A stretch of DNA of 64,000 bases from an uncultured Clostridia bacterium (GCA_947624965.1 CANQMN010000004.1:62001-126000), one strand, 5' to 3'; positions 34,241 through 43,383 are shown, numbered from the stretch's first letter. Made by a program: numbers and translations. The notes: generated by a model from the letters alone, not told the origin.

Positions 34241-35943
34241 ACGCCCTCCTTCGCTTCATAGAAGAGCATCTCTCTGATCCAGAGATATTGATAGGTGGAA
34301 GTGTTCCAATAGTTCCCCGCCGTGAGCTTCACCCGTTCACAGCGAAGCGGCGAGAAGGATATCTCGTCGAGATACACTTTGGGGGCTTCCTTCTCCGTCG
34401 TATCGCGCACGGTGTGCCATGCGGAGCCATCGTAAATTTCGATCTTATAGCGATAGGAATAGCTCGCATGGAGGATCATCACGATGCGGTCGAGCACGGG
34501 CGGTTCGGCAAAATCCACCGTGAGGGTGACCCCTCCCCCTCGGTTGAGCCCGCCGCCGCGGAAGCTCTCCCCCTCCTCCTTGGATTGCCAGCTCCCGTTG
34601 ACGGCGTTCTCCACCCCGTTGTTGGGCATGGCGGTGTACTCGGTCGCGTCGGTGGAAGGGAACATCACGCCGCGGTACCAATCGCCGTCGAGCACGCCGA
34701 AGCGGTTGGCGGAGACATCCATGTCCTCATTCGGGGGATCGAGAACGGGCGCCTTGTAGTCTTTGCACAGCCGCATGAAGCGGGAAAGCCCCATGAGCGT
34801 AAGCCCGACGCCGTAGCTCACCGTGTTGTCTTTGAGTTCCTCCTCCGTCGTATACGAGGAAGGGGAGCCTGCGGGGGGCTGGCAGTATCCCACCCGTCCG
34901 TCCGCACGGATGCACACGCCCGTGATGGTATCGTATGCCTTCTGCACGACGGGGACGTAGATCTCGGGTTCGAGGATGCCCAGCTCTATGCCCGTGCAAA
35001 GCCCGTACAAAAAGCCCCCCGTTCCCGTCATTTCCTTGCCCGCCTTGTGGGTATCGTCGCCGAGGTTGACGTTCCATATCCCGTCTTCACGGCGGGCGTC
35101 CATCAGCCCCTTGCTCATCATCACGAAGTCGTTTTTGTAGAAGGGATAGGCGGGATCGGATTGGTCCATGTATAACATGCGCTGGGTGAGGGTGACATAC
35201 ACCCACGTGTTCCCCCTGCTCCAAAGCACCTTCTCGGCGTTGTCGAGATTTGCCCAATTGCTCCCCGTTTCGGGGACGAACGTCCAATCGCGGAACCAGA
35301 GCCACTGCTCCTCATCGAAGAAGCGCTCACGGTAGTAGCGATAGGAGGCGAAATCGACTTCACTGTATTTTTTGTCCCCCGTCACCTTGGAAAGGTAGCT
35401 GTGGGCAAGCCCTGCCATGTAAAATTCATCCACCCACGAATAGTCGTCCATGCCGTACGAACAGATGTAGTCGAGCGCACGGCGGACGTCTGCGATCTTG
35501 TAATCGTTGGGGGCGAGGTCGTACAGCATGCAGTAGACGAGGGAAGTGGCGACCGCGTCGAGATAGGTGCTGTCCGTGCCGCCGTTGACGAGCCAGCCGT
35601 ATTCCTCGGCAATGTCATAAGCCTGTTCGTAATATTTCTCATTGCCCGTGGCACGGTATGCCTCGATGTCGCCGAGATAGTAGGTGGCGGTGAGCCAATC
35701 CCACCCCGTGGAGAAATCGCTGCAACCCGTGTAATACGTTTGCACCTTGTCGATGTACCCTTCAACGTCTTCCGCACGGTAGTTCTCCATGCCGCCGAAC
35801 TCGCTCCGCGTTGCGGCGTCGAACACCGTGCCGTCTTCCACGCTCACGATGCCGTCCTCCTGTGCCGAAGCGAAGAGGGGCGCCGCCTGCAAGCCGATGC
35901 AGAACGCCGCCAAAAAGGCGAACGCCTTGAAAGATCTCTTCAT
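34237..35943 (-). CDS. Secreted GH105/GH88-like glycoside hydrolase with C-terminal discoidin-like domain
   Basis: 568 residues, Sec signal MKRSFKAFAFLAAFCIGLQA then APLFASAQ. Residues about 50-400 look like the (alpha/alpha)6 barrel of unsaturated uronyl hydrolases: GMDDYSWVDEFYMAGLAHSY (candidate catalytic Asp), LWSRGNTWVYVTLTQRM (a hallmark WxRGNxW), GTGGFLYGLCTGIELG. Residues about 420-560 resemble an F5/8 type C (CBM32-like) module ending YQYLWIREMLFYEA. GH105 enzymes cut unsaturated galacturonyl residues off pectic oligosaccharides; most are cytoplasmic, so export is unusual. Start and stop overlap neighbours by four bases. Confidence 0.8.
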   Translation of the reverse strand: MKRSFKAFAFLAAFCIGLQAAPLFASAQEDGIVSVEDGTVFDAATRSEFGGMENYRAEDVEGYIDKVQTYYTGCSDFSTGWDWLTATYYLGDIEAYRATGNEKYYEQAYDIAEEYGWLVNGGTDSTYLDAVATSLVYCMLYDLAPNDYKIADVRRALDYICSYGMDDYSWVDEFYMAGLAHSYLSKVTGDKKYSEVDFASYRYYRERFFDEEQWLWFRDWTFVPETGSNWANLDNAEKVLWSRGNTWVYVTLTQRMLYMDQSDPAYPFYKNDFVMMSKGLMDARREDGIWNVNLGDDTHKAGKEMTGTGGFLYGLCTGIELGILEPEIYVPVVQKAYDTITGVCIRADGRVGYCQPPAGSPSSYTTEEELKDNTVSYGVGLTLMGLSRFMRLCKDYKAPVLDPPNEDMDVSANRFGVLDGDWYRGVMFPSTDATEYTAMPNNGVENAVNGSWQSKEEGESFRGGGLNRGGGVTLTVDFAEPPVLDRIVMILHASYSYRYKIEIYDGSAWHTVRDTTEKEAPKVYLDEISFSPLRCERVKLTAGNYWNTSTYQYLWIREMLFYEAKEGV

Positions 35944-38168
35944 GATACCACCTCCGCCGAACGATCGTGCACGGTGACGAGGGCGTCCTCCGCGAACACG
36001 CCCGCGTTCACCGAAGCGGCGCCGAACACGTCTTCATCGAGTTTGAACGCAAGATAGCTCCCCGCAGAGAGGGAAATGCCGCCGCCCGTCCTCTCGATCG
36101 TGAGGGAGATTTCCAACCCCATGTTCCCGTTTTTACTCATCGGGATCTCCTTGGAGGCGGTGAGAACGCCCCCTTCCCGAAGTTCATAGCAAAGCGACCG
36201 TGCGGTGAGCACGCCCGCCTCGTACTGCTCGCGGACGAAGAAGTACAGCCTGTTTTCTCCGTCGGTGAAAACAAGCCCGAAGCACGCCGTGCGCCCTCCC
36301 TCGGAGGAGAACGCCGCGGAGAGCCGCGTCGCCCCGTCCTTCACCCACGCGATCTGTTTGCCGCCGTCCGCGTAGTGTGCGGAGAGATCGTCCCCCTCCG
36401 CCTTCCAGCCCGCGGAGGATACGCCCGTCCCTAGAAGGGCGGGAAGATAGGTGAGATCGAGCGCCTTTGCGATCTCCGCAATGTAGCGGTCGCATCCCTC
36501 CGCGGTGAGTGCGCCGTCCTCATACACATAGGGGGCAAGCCCCTCCTTTTTGAGGGAGGAAACGGGGTCTGCAACGGTGATGTCCGCCCCCGCCGCATAT
36601 ACCGCAACGATGCTGTTGAAGGTTTCGTACGCCTCGGGTTCGGAGTCGCCCTCCGCATCGGGCGGGAGAGCGCACCACACGAGCTTCGCCCCGGGCACAG
36701 CCTCCTTTATCTTTGTGAGCGTGCGGACGACGCGGTCTGCCGCGGTGTAGGCGGAAGCCCCGCCCTCCATGTCCGCCCTGCCGAAAGAGAGCACGAGGGC
36801 GGCGGGCGCAAGCTCCCCGAGGGCGGAGAGCGCTTCGTCCGTAAAATCGGATGAGAGCAGCCCTTCGAACGCCGCACGGCGGACATTCCCCGCCGCAGTC
36901 TTTTCAAAGGTCCCGAAGCGGGGCGATGAGAACAGCCCGTCTCCCAAGAGGAGAACATCGGCATGGGAATACGCCGAGGGGCGGGTCTTCCCGCCGATGG
37001 GAAGGTAGGTGGAGGGGTCCGTCTCCGAGACGCCTCCCGCAAGCAGACTGCCCATCGTCCCCTCCGTCCACGAGGCGGCATATGCGGAGCCGTACGAAGT
37101 TTTCCCGCCGTCCGTTCCGATGCAGTTGTAGAGGGCGGGGGCATAGACGTAATTCCCCTTCACCCCGCCGAACAAGCCGTAGCCGAGGAAGACTTCGACG
37201 GCGTATCCATCGAAATTGTTCTTGGAGAGAGTGCAGAGGATGCGCTCCGCCGTGAACGTCGTTCCGTACCCGTAATCGATATCCTTTCCGCTCTCGCCGA
37301 GCGTTCCGTCCGCAAGGCACTTCCGCAAGAAGAAGGTGCCGTCTGCCGTGACGAGGCAGTGAAGGGCGTTCGCCCCGTACAGCGTCCGGAGCGAACTTTC
37401 GGGGCAGAGGTAGAACTCGATGTGATCCCTCTGTTCCGCTTCGAGCCGCCCGTTCTGCACGACGGTCCCGTCCCGCACGAGGACGCGGAGGAAGATGCCT
37501 TCCTCCCTGTATTCCGTCTGCCAATAGGAGATCGCCGTCCCCTCCCTCGCCTGTGAATAGGAGGCGTCGAGCACATAGCCCTCCTTGGCGCCGAGGGTGG
37601 GATTTTCGGCAAACTCCGCCGAAAAGACGAGCGGTCCGCCCTGCATCGCCGCCCGTGCACGGTACACGAAGTCTTCCTCCTCGGCGAAGGGAACTTCCGA
37701 ACCGTTGGCGAACACCCTGCGGAGGCGGTACCCCTCGTCCGCTCTGATCTCGGCAGCAACGACGGAGCCTTCCTGTGCCCGTTCGGAGGCGGGAAGGATG
37801 CTTCCGCCCACACACGCCTCCGCCGTCACCGCATAGTAGCTGCCCTTGGAGGCTTCCACGTAGACTTCGATGTCCCGTGCGGGCATGATGAAGGTGGAGG
37901 AGGAGAGCGATTGTCCGTCCGCCTCGATGGCGTGCAGCGCGTACCCCTCTTCCAACCGAACGGTGAGCGACACTTTTTCTCCCGCCGCCGCCAAGGGGGG
38001 CGCCTGCACGCTCGCCCCAACCGAGGCAGTACACGCGATGCTGTACATGCGGGGCACCCGTTTGTTCCCCGCCGAGCCCGTTATGATCATGGCAAGCCCC
38101 ACCGCAAGAAGGGCTGCGGCACACACCGCCGTGAGGATGACGATGACAAGTTTTGCTTTTTTACTCAT
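35940..38168 (-). CDS. Membrane-anchored protein with CBM9-like and degenerate SGNH domains
   Basis: 742 residues. An N-terminal helix (LVIVILTAVCAAALLAVGLA, about 7-30) without cleavage motif anchors it outward. Two divergent bacterial-repeat beta modules follow (40-105, 108-165; EADGQSLSSSTFIMPARDIE), then a CBM9-like region (205-375; YWQTEYREEGIFLRVLVRD), then an SGNH fold (about 400-570). In the SGNH part the block I Ser is Gly (LLLGDGLFSS), block III is FGRADM, and the final block reads EDGALTAEGCDRYIAEI with no His, so the catalytic dyad is absent. A C-terminal beta domain (590-742) resembles a lectin sandwich. Likely a glycan-binding pseudo-enzyme. Overlaps neighbours by 8 and 4 bases. 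Confidence 0.75.
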   Translation of the reverse strand: MSKKAKLVIVILTAVCAAALLAVGLAMIITGSAGNKRVPRMYSIACTASVGASVQAPPLAAAGEKVSLTVRLEEGYALHAIEADGQSLSSSTFIMPARDIEVYVEASKGSYYAVTAEACVGGSILPASERAQEGSVVAAEIRADEGYRLRRVFANGSEVPFAEEEDFVYRARAAMQGGPLVFSAEFAENPTLGAKEGYVLDASYSQAREGTAISYWQTEYREEGIFLRVLVRDGTVVQNGRLEAEQRDHIEFYLCPESSLRTLYGANALHCLVTADGTFFLRKCLADGTLGESGKDIDYGYGTTFTAERILCTLSKNNFDGYAVEVFLGYGLFGGVKGNYVYAPALYNCIGTDGGKTSYGSAYAASWTEGTMGSLLAGGVSETDPSTYLPIGGKTRPSAYSHADVLLLGDGLFSSPRFGTFEKTAAGNVRRAAFEGLLSSDFTDEALSALGELAPAALVLSFGRADMEGGASAYTAADRVVRTLTKIKEAVPGAKLVWCALPPDAEGDSEPEAYETFNSIVAVYAAGADITVADPVSSLKKEGLAPYVYEDGALTAEGCDRYIAEIAKALDLTYLPALLGTGVSSAGWKAEGDDLSAHYADGGKQIAWVKDGATRLSAAFSSEGGRTACFGLVFTDGENRLYFFVREQYEAGVLTARSLCYELREGGVLTASKEIPMSKNGNMGLEISLTIERTGGGISLSAGSYLAFKLDEDVFGAASVNAGVFAEDALVTVHDRSAEVVS

Positions 38169-40935
38169 GTCTGTCCTCCTTGGAGGGGATCTTCTTCATG
38201 AGGATGAGGACGACGGCGAGGAAGACCGCCGCAAAGCCGATCGCGACGGAGCCGATGATCACGCCCGGGGAAACGCTCTCCCGCTCGAAGAGAACGGTGA
38301 TCTCCGCATTGCCCGTCACGGTAAAGTAGTTGCCCTCGATCTTCACCCCGTTCACATAGATGCCTTCGAGAACGTACCCCGCCGAAGGCTTGGGGAATAC
38401 GGTGACGAGGTCCCCCTTGTCCGCTCTCTCCCTGCTGAGGACGAAGGTGCCGTGCACGGAGGGCGCCGCGATCAAGACGAATTGCCCCGCTACGATCGGC
38501 TCGAAGAGCGCCGTGACGACGCTGTTCCCCGTGACGGTGAAGGTGTTCCCCTCGATCGCCTGCCCGTTGACGTAGATGCGGACGAGCTTGTAGCCCTCCT
38601 CGGGAAGCGCCGTCGCCGTGACGGTCTCGTTGTCGTATGCCGTTGTGAGGTCCACTTCCACGGTGCCGTGGGAAGAAGTCCCCACCGTCACCGTGTAGCC
38701 CGCAAAGGATTCCCAGTGTGCCTGCAAGGTGATGTCCTGCCGCACGCTTCTCTGTTTGAATGCCCATGGCGTAGTCTCCCCCGCAAGGTACCACCCGACA
38801 AGGCGGTACCCCCGCTTCACGGGGACGGACGGCTCCTCCGCACTCATCCACTGCGGGACCTTCTGTTCGGGAACGGCGCTCCCGCCCGCCGTATCGAATT
38901 TCACGGTGTACGTCACCGTCTCCTTCAAGCCCGTCATCTGGGCGAGGACGTCGGCAAAGCGGTTGCCCATGGCGAGGCTTCCCTTCACGGGGAAGTGCCA
39001 GCCGTCGTTGTTGTCTTCCGCATCGGGAAGGGTGAAATCGTACGATTCGACGATACGGACGTTTTCCTCCGTCGCCGCGACTTCCTGCATCTGATCGAGC
39101 ACCGTCTCGCGGTAGGGGGCAAGTTCGAGGCTCGCCGCGATCTTCCCGATGACGAAGGGAAGGGAGGCGCAGTCCTGCGGGTAGCCCGCTTCTTCAAACA
39201 CCTCGGTGAGGTCGGTGCGGACGTCGTGAATGAGATCGGTGAGATTCTGCCCGTACATGGGTGCGAGAAAATCTTTGGAGGCGTCTTCACAGCCCTGCAT
39301 CCAGAACATCCCCTTCACGACGGGTTCATACCCCTTTTCGACGAGGGAAGAGACCGCCATTTGAACGGTTTTGAGGAAATTTTGATAGAGCAAACCATTC
39401 TGCACGCCGCTCTCCGCCAGTCCTTCCCGCTCGATGCGTTCAACGCCCGTGGGGGAGAACCAGTTCCCCGCCGAGCGCGTCATGGCGGTGCTTTGGTATT
39501 GGAATCCCGTGGAGCCGAAGGCATACTTGATGAGGGCGGCTTTGCCGTTCTCCCCGCCGTAGTAGGGGGAAAGCGCCTCCGCAAAGCCCAGCTCGGGACC
39601 CATCATCTGCGGATTGGTCCCCTGCCCCGGCTTGACGTAATCCCACACCACGCCCGCTCCTTCGGGGGCGGGCGTGCGGCAAACGCCGTAGTACATCACA
39701 TCGGAAAATCCATTCTCGAAGGCGGCGAGGCGATCTTCATCCATCGTTCCTCCGTAGTTGTACGGGGTGTAAAGCCCCTTGGCGGGGGTGTATCCCGCCG
39801 CGTTCGACTGCCCCGCAAGGAGGTACACGTCCACCTTCTTCTTCGCCGTGAATCCCGCCTCGACGGTGTGATCCTTCGTGATGTTGGAGAGGGTGAAGGA
39901 GCCGTTCCTGCCCATCTCCACGCCGTCGAGCTTCACATAGTCTACAACGTAGCCCTCCTCCGCTTGCACCGTAACTTTCACTTCGGAGTGTGCGGGGAAG
40001 GTCTGCGAATCGGATGCTGTCTTCCCGTTGAGTTTTACGCTTCCGTGCTGCCCCGCCGTAACGGTAACTTTCCGCGCGGAAAGGGAAGGCTCGGGCGGGA
40101 ACCATATCCCTTCCGTATACGTCTCCCCGCCCGTGTAGCTCGTGTTCTGTGTGTAGTATCTGAAATCGTCGAAGTGAAGGGGCTTCAAGTCCACCGTACA
40201 GTTCGCCGCAAATCCGCAGTACCCCTTTGCCGTGGGGCAGCGTGTGAATTTGGACTGCTGTGCCTCGGACATGAGCACGCCGTCGAGCCAAAAGCGGCAC
40301 ATTGTTTCCGTCGCTTCGATGCGGACGGTGTGCCATTCCCGCCAATCGAAGGTTTCGCCGAACTTGTCTTTCAGCTGCACCGCGGAGCCGACCCAGCCGC
40401 TGCTCTCCGCCCCGCTCTCGTAGAAGCCGACGGCGTAGTTCGTGATGCACACGCTTCGCCCCGTGTAGGAATTGTACGCGGATCCCGAAGGCGTGGTGAC
40501 GAAGAAGGGGATCGTCGTATTGAGGGAGAGCGGCGTATGCCCCGGATGGGCGGCAAGAAAGCCGCCGAGCGTTTCATCGACGTCGGCACGGACCTTCACT
40601 TCGAAGGCATAATTCGTGATGTTTGCGGTGCCGTATAAAAATTTCCCCGAATCGAGGACGGTATTGCGGGCGAACACGATGTGATCGTCGCCGTAAAATC
40701 TCCAATCGCGCACGGCGTTCGTTCCGTTCTTGGGGTAGGAATTTCCGCCCTGGATCAAGCGCCAGCCGCTTTTGAGCGCGCCGTCGAAGGGATCTTCGAA
40801 GTCGAGTTGATAGCGATAGGTCTCCGCGGCGGAAGCGCTCCCGCGCAGAGAAAACGCGCCGAGCGCACAGCAGAGCGCGGAAAGGATCATAGCGCACAAA
40901 AGGATGTTGCGCCACAGCCTTGTGGTTCCATTCAT
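38161..40935 (-). CDS. Membrane-anchored sialate O-acetylesterase-type protein
   Basis: 924 residues from the ATG at 40935 (AAGGAGGGAAGGA upstream). Signal/anchor at 9-38, a LamG-like jelly roll (40-270; VRADVDETLGGFLAAHPG, TMCRFWLDGVLM), a bacterial repeat module (285-360), then an SASA/SGNH esterase domain (365-650): nucleophile Ser377 in LLAGQSNAAGY, KGMFWMQGCEDAS, and the Asp/His region NNDGWHFPVKGSLAMGNRFA. Two to three further InlB-like repeats (660-880; YRLVGWYLAGETTPW, YKLVRIYVNGQAIEGN) lead to a C-terminal helix (VIIGSVAIGFAAVFLAVVLI) and a basic tail. Predicted cell-surface carbohydrate O-deacetylase. First gene of a four-gene unit. Confidence 0.87.
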   Translation of the reverse strand: MNGTTRLWRNILLCAMILSALCCALGAFSLRGSASAAETYRYQLDFEDPFDGALKSGWRLIQGGNSYPKNGTNAVRDWRFYGDDHIVFARNTVLDSGKFLYGTANITNYAFEVKVRADVDETLGGFLAAHPGHTPLSLNTTIPFFVTTPSGSAYNSYTGRSVCITNYAVGFYESGAESSGWVGSAVQLKDKFGETFDWREWHTVRIEATETMCRFWLDGVLMSEAQQSKFTRCPTAKGYCGFAANCTVDLKPLHFDDFRYYTQNTSYTGGETYTEGIWFPPEPSLSARKVTVTAGQHGSVKLNGKTASDSQTFPAHSEVKVTVQAEEGYVVDYVKLDGVEMGRNGSFTLSNITKDHTVEAGFTAKKKVDVYLLAGQSNAAGYTPAKGLYTPYNYGGTMDEDRLAAFENGFSDVMYYGVCRTPAPEGAGVVWDYVKPGQGTNPQMMGPELGFAEALSPYYGGENGKAALIKYAFGSTGFQYQSTAMTRSAGNWFSPTGVERIEREGLAESGVQNGLLYQNFLKTVQMAVSSLVEKGYEPVVKGMFWMQGCEDASKDFLAPMYGQNLTDLIHDVRTDLTEVFEEAGYPQDCASLPFVIGKIAASLELAPYRETVLDQMQEVAATEENVRIVESYDFTLPDAEDNNDGWHFPVKGSLAMGNRFADVLAQMTGLKETVTYTVKFDTAGGSAVPEQKVPQWMSAEEPSVPVKRGYRLVGWYLAGETTPWAFKQRSVRQDITLQAHWESFAGYTVTVGTSSHGTVEVDLTTAYDNETVTATALPEEGYKLVRIYVNGQAIEGNTFTVTGNSVVTALFEPIVAGQFVLIAAPSVHGTFVLSRERADKGDLVTVFPKPSAGYVLEGIYVNGVKIEGNYFTVTGNAEITVLFERESVSPGVIIGSVAIGFAAVFLAVVLILMKKIPSKEDRHE

Positions 40936-40954
40936 TCCTTCCCTCCTTATCCCC

Positions 40955-40983
40955 ATTTTATATAACGGGATAGCAATTGTCAA
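40955..40983 (-). promoter_or_regulatory. Consensus promoter of the surface-esterase operon
   Basis: TTGACA (40983-40978), 17-bp spacer, TAAAAT (40960-40955) on minus. An inverted repeat TATCCC-N13-GGGATA (40948-40953 and 40967-40972) brackets the -10 box and could be an operator; that role is inference. Confidence 0.82.
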
Positions 40984-41098
40984 GACAAAAAATCCGTGTG
41001 ATTTTTTGCCTATTTTTGTACTTTTTGAACGTAATCCCCCACTCCTTTTGTCAGAACGCCCCTTTTTCTCCCCTCAACGACACCTTTGAACCGTAATT

Positions 41099-41345
41099 GC
41101 CCGTCATGTTGAGCCGCTGCGCCGCGGTTTTGCGGCGCAGCGTGCCGAAACATCTCATCCTTATTATGATGAGCGGTTTCTATACAGAGATTTCTCGACT
41201 TCGCTACGCTCCGCTCGAAATGACGGACGGGGGCGCTTCGCCCCCCCTCTCGGCGCCCCGTCGGGGGAGCTGGCGCCCGACGCGTAGCGGCGCACGAGCC
41301 GAAGGCGAAGTAACGAAGCGTAGCGTAGTGAGATTGAGGGAGTTC
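41099..41345. repeat. Dispersed intergenic repeat block
   Basis: 41099-41165 carries GCCCGTCATGTTGAGC, a perfect GCTGCGCCGC/GCGGCGCAGC hairpin, and CCGAAACATCTCATCCTTATT; the same outer parts without the hairpin recur at 63865-63905. It is followed by an element with AGATTTCTCGACTTCGCTAC and CTCGAAATGACGG (41190-41225) and a GC-rich palindromic tract to about 41345. No gene is supported in 40984-41377. Confidence 0.75.
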
Positions 41346-41351
41346 CCAAAC

Positions 41352-41374
41352 AAAAAAGGAGGCAACTGCCTCCT
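41352..41374 (-). terminator. Terminator after the aldose epimerase gene
   Basis: 8-bp stem AGGAGGCA/TGCCTCCT (41357-41364 with 41367-41374) followed on minus by six T residues (41357-41352); three bases after the stop codon. Confidence 0.88.
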
Positions 41375-41377
41375 GTT

Positions 41378-42265
41378 TCAGCGGGTCAGGGATATCTTTG
41401 TGAGGAAGGTGCGGGCGCTGCCCTGCGGGAGGCGGAGAAGCCCCAACCGTTCGGGGGGAAGGGAACGGTGGAAACAGTCGATCGCACACGTCTGCGGTTC
41501 GGCGACGAACAGCCCCTCCCGCGCATACAGCATGCGGTAGCGGAAGGAAGGGTCCGCCGCATACGAGACGGCAAGTCCGCTCCCGTGTTCGATGCGCACT
41601 TCCCCCCTTCCCTCCATGAGTGCGGAGAGGGGTCGGTCCGCGGGAAGCTCTCCAAGTCCCAGCGCCCGCACCCGCCCGTCCCTTCGCCACTCGTCGGTGG
41701 GAAGAAAGTCTGCCCCGCGCACCTGTTCCCGCTCCGCCGCAAAGCGCACGCGGTACTCCTCCTTCCCGGTGTTCGGGAGGAAGGGAATGCGGAAGGTCGT
41801 ATGGTAGGCAAGCATGAGGGGCATTGCCGAGGGAGAGCGGTTGCACACCGTCGTCTTTTCCGTTAAGCCGTCTTCGCCGAGGGAGAACTCCCGTTCGAAG
41901 GTGAAGGCGTGCGGAAAACCGAGGTACTCCCCCGTCTCCGCACGGAAGCAAAAGCGGACGCCGCACGCCGTGTATTCGGCGGAAAAGGGCAGCGCATACA
42001 GAGCGCCGTGGATGTGGCACCCCGTAGAAGGTTCGTTGACGGGGAAGCTGTACTTCCTTCCCTCAAAAACAAACTCCCCGCCGCGGATGCGGTTGGGAGG
42101 GAAGAGCACGGGCACGCCGTAGAGAAGGGGGTCTGCCGCCCGCTTTTCTTCCCCCTCGTACCGAAGAAGGGAAGCCCCCGTTGCAAGGTGGGAGAGGGTG
42201 AGGGCACAGCCGCCGAGGGCGGAAAAATGCGCCGCATACCCGCCCCGTTCCACAAAATATTCCAT
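41378..42265 (-). CDS. Aldose 1-epimerase family protein
   Basis: 295 residues from the ATG at 42265, two bases after the regulator's stop; no Shine-Dalgarno, so translational coupling is likely. Galactose-mutarotase fold features: VPVLFPPNRIRGGEFVFEGR, the His motif HIHGALYALPF, AYHTTFRIPF, and a late CAIDCFHRS. Members interconvert sugar anomers, helping imported sugars enter metabolism. Cytoplasmic. Together with the upstream regulator it forms a two-gene unit inside the carbohydrate locus. Confidence 0.87.
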   Translation of the reverse strand: MEYFVERGGYAAHFSALGGCALTLSHLATGASLLRYEGEEKRAADPLLYGVPVLFPPNRIRGGEFVFEGRKYSFPVNEPSTGCHIHGALYALPFSAEYTACGVRFCFRAETGEYLGFPHAFTFEREFSLGEDGLTEKTTVCNRSPSAMPLMLAYHTTFRIPFLPNTGKEEYRVRFAAEREQVRGADFLPTDEWRRDGRVRALGLGELPADRPLSALMEGRGEVRIEHGSGLAVSYAADPSFRYRMLYAREGLFVAEPQTCAIDCFHRSLPPERLGLLRLPQGSARTFLTKISLTR

Positions 42266-42267
42266 AC

Positions 42268-43329
42268 TTAAAATTTGAGATCGTACTTCGCGATGAGGTG
42301 GAGAAGTTTTTTCTTGGAGGACACGCCGCCGTTCTTCAACATGATGTGGATGCGGTACTTCACGGTGTTGATGGCAAGATTTTCCATCTCCGCGATCTGT
42401 TCGTAGGGGGTACCGTCCGTGATGCGGTGAAGGATGCTCATATCGAGATCGTCGCACTTCACGAGCATGTTTTCGAGCAGTTCGATCTCGCGGATGGCGC
42501 CGTCGCCGTAGAAGTCCACATTCTTCCCGCCGTAGATGAACCCGCCCGTCACGGCGCCGCTCTCCGTGCGGACGCCGTCGATGATGAGGTCCATTTCGAG
42601 GGTCATGAAGGTGGAGCTGATCTCGCTCCTCTTTTCGAGGAAGAAGTACAGCTCGGAGAGGCGGATGCCCGCCTTGAAGTAATCGATCGTTGCGGTGGCA
42701 TGCGGGAAGTTGAGATATTCGCCCAGCTTCATGTCGCTGCAACTGCACACGCCCCGCCCCTCACAGAGGTCGGGCCTCGTGTTGTGAAGGATGATCGCGA
42801 CGGCGTCGTTCCCGCACACGATGTTGCCGAACTCCTCCGCTCTCGCCGCAAATTCTTCGATGCATGCAAGGATATCCCCCCTGTTGAAGAAGGGAACGCA
42901 CTCCGTCCCCGCCTCCTGTGCGGCGTACTCCGCACCCGTGAGTTTGAGGCGGTCGGGCATGGAATCCTTGTTGTAGCCCAAGAACGCCATCTTCCCGCTG
43001 TTCTTCCCGAGAAGGTGCCGTGCAAGGAGATACGTCGTTTTGGTATAGGTGAGATTGATACAGCTGTACGGGTACATCGTATCGATGGACTGGAACCCGA
43101 ACAGAAGGGGATGGATGCCGCGGAGGGCGAGGCGGGCGATCGCATCGGTGACCCACTTCAAGGAAGCGCAGATGAGGATGACGATGCGCGCACCCTTCTC
43201 GATCTTGTCTTCCCGCATACATTTATTCACGGCGATGCGCTTTTTCCGTGCGACCGAAAGGATCCCTTCGAGCAGACGGTTGCACCTGCTGTTGTATTGA
43301 TATCCCTCTTCGATGAGTATGTTGACCAT
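42268..43329 (-). CDS. Regulator: LacI-type sugar-binding domain fused to a LuxR-type HTH
   Basis: 353 residues from the ATG at 43329 (GGAGG site upstream). The N-terminus enters straight into a periplasmic-binding-protein-like effector domain (MVNILIEEGYQYNSRCNRLL, LLFGFQSIDTMYPYSCINLT, KMAFLGYNKDSMPDRL, NIVCGNDAVAIILHNTRPDL, LNFPHATATIDYFKAGIRL) as in LacI/GalR regulators, but no N-terminal LacI HTH is present. The C-terminal 70 residues (DGTPYEQIAEMENLAINTVK, then YRIHIMLKNG) form a LuxR-like HTH instead. It probably senses a sugar from the surrounding locus and controls it. It has its own promoter, after a terminator. Confidence 0.82.
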   Translation of the reverse strand: MVNILIEEGYQYNSRCNRLLEGILSVARKKRIAVNKCMREDKIEKGARIVILICASLKWVTDAIARLALRGIHPLLFGFQSIDTMYPYSCINLTYTKTTYLLARHLLGKNSGKMAFLGYNKDSMPDRLKLTGAEYAAQEAGTECVPFFNRGDILACIEEFAARAEEFGNIVCGNDAVAIILHNTRPDLCEGRGVCSCSDMKLGEYLNFPHATATIDYFKAGIRLSELYFFLEKRSEISSTFMTLEMDLIIDGVRTESGAVTGGFIYGGKNVDFYGDGAIREIELLENMLVKCDDLDMSILHRITDGTPYEQIAEMENLAINTVKYRIHIMLKNGGVSSKKKLLHLIAKYDLKF

Positions 43330-43345
43330 TTCCGCCTCCGCCGTT

Positions 43346-43374
43346 ATTTTAACATATTCCGCAGAAAAGTTCAA
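43346..43374 (-). promoter_or_regulatory. Promoter of the regulator-epimerase unit
   Basis: TTGAAC (43374-43369), 17-bp spacer, TAAAAT (43351-43346) on minus, 17 bases before the start codon. Confidence 0.78.
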
Positions 43375-43383
43375 CAAATTTGT

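Noticed and set aside
37870..40638. 922-codon plus-strand frame
   Set aside because: Antisense to the two membrane-anchored surface proteins with clear domain structure; no ribosome binding site or family of its own.
41010..42020. 336-codon minus frame upstream of and through the epimerase
   Set aside because: Out of frame with the epimerase and spans its terminator and the dispersed repeat block.
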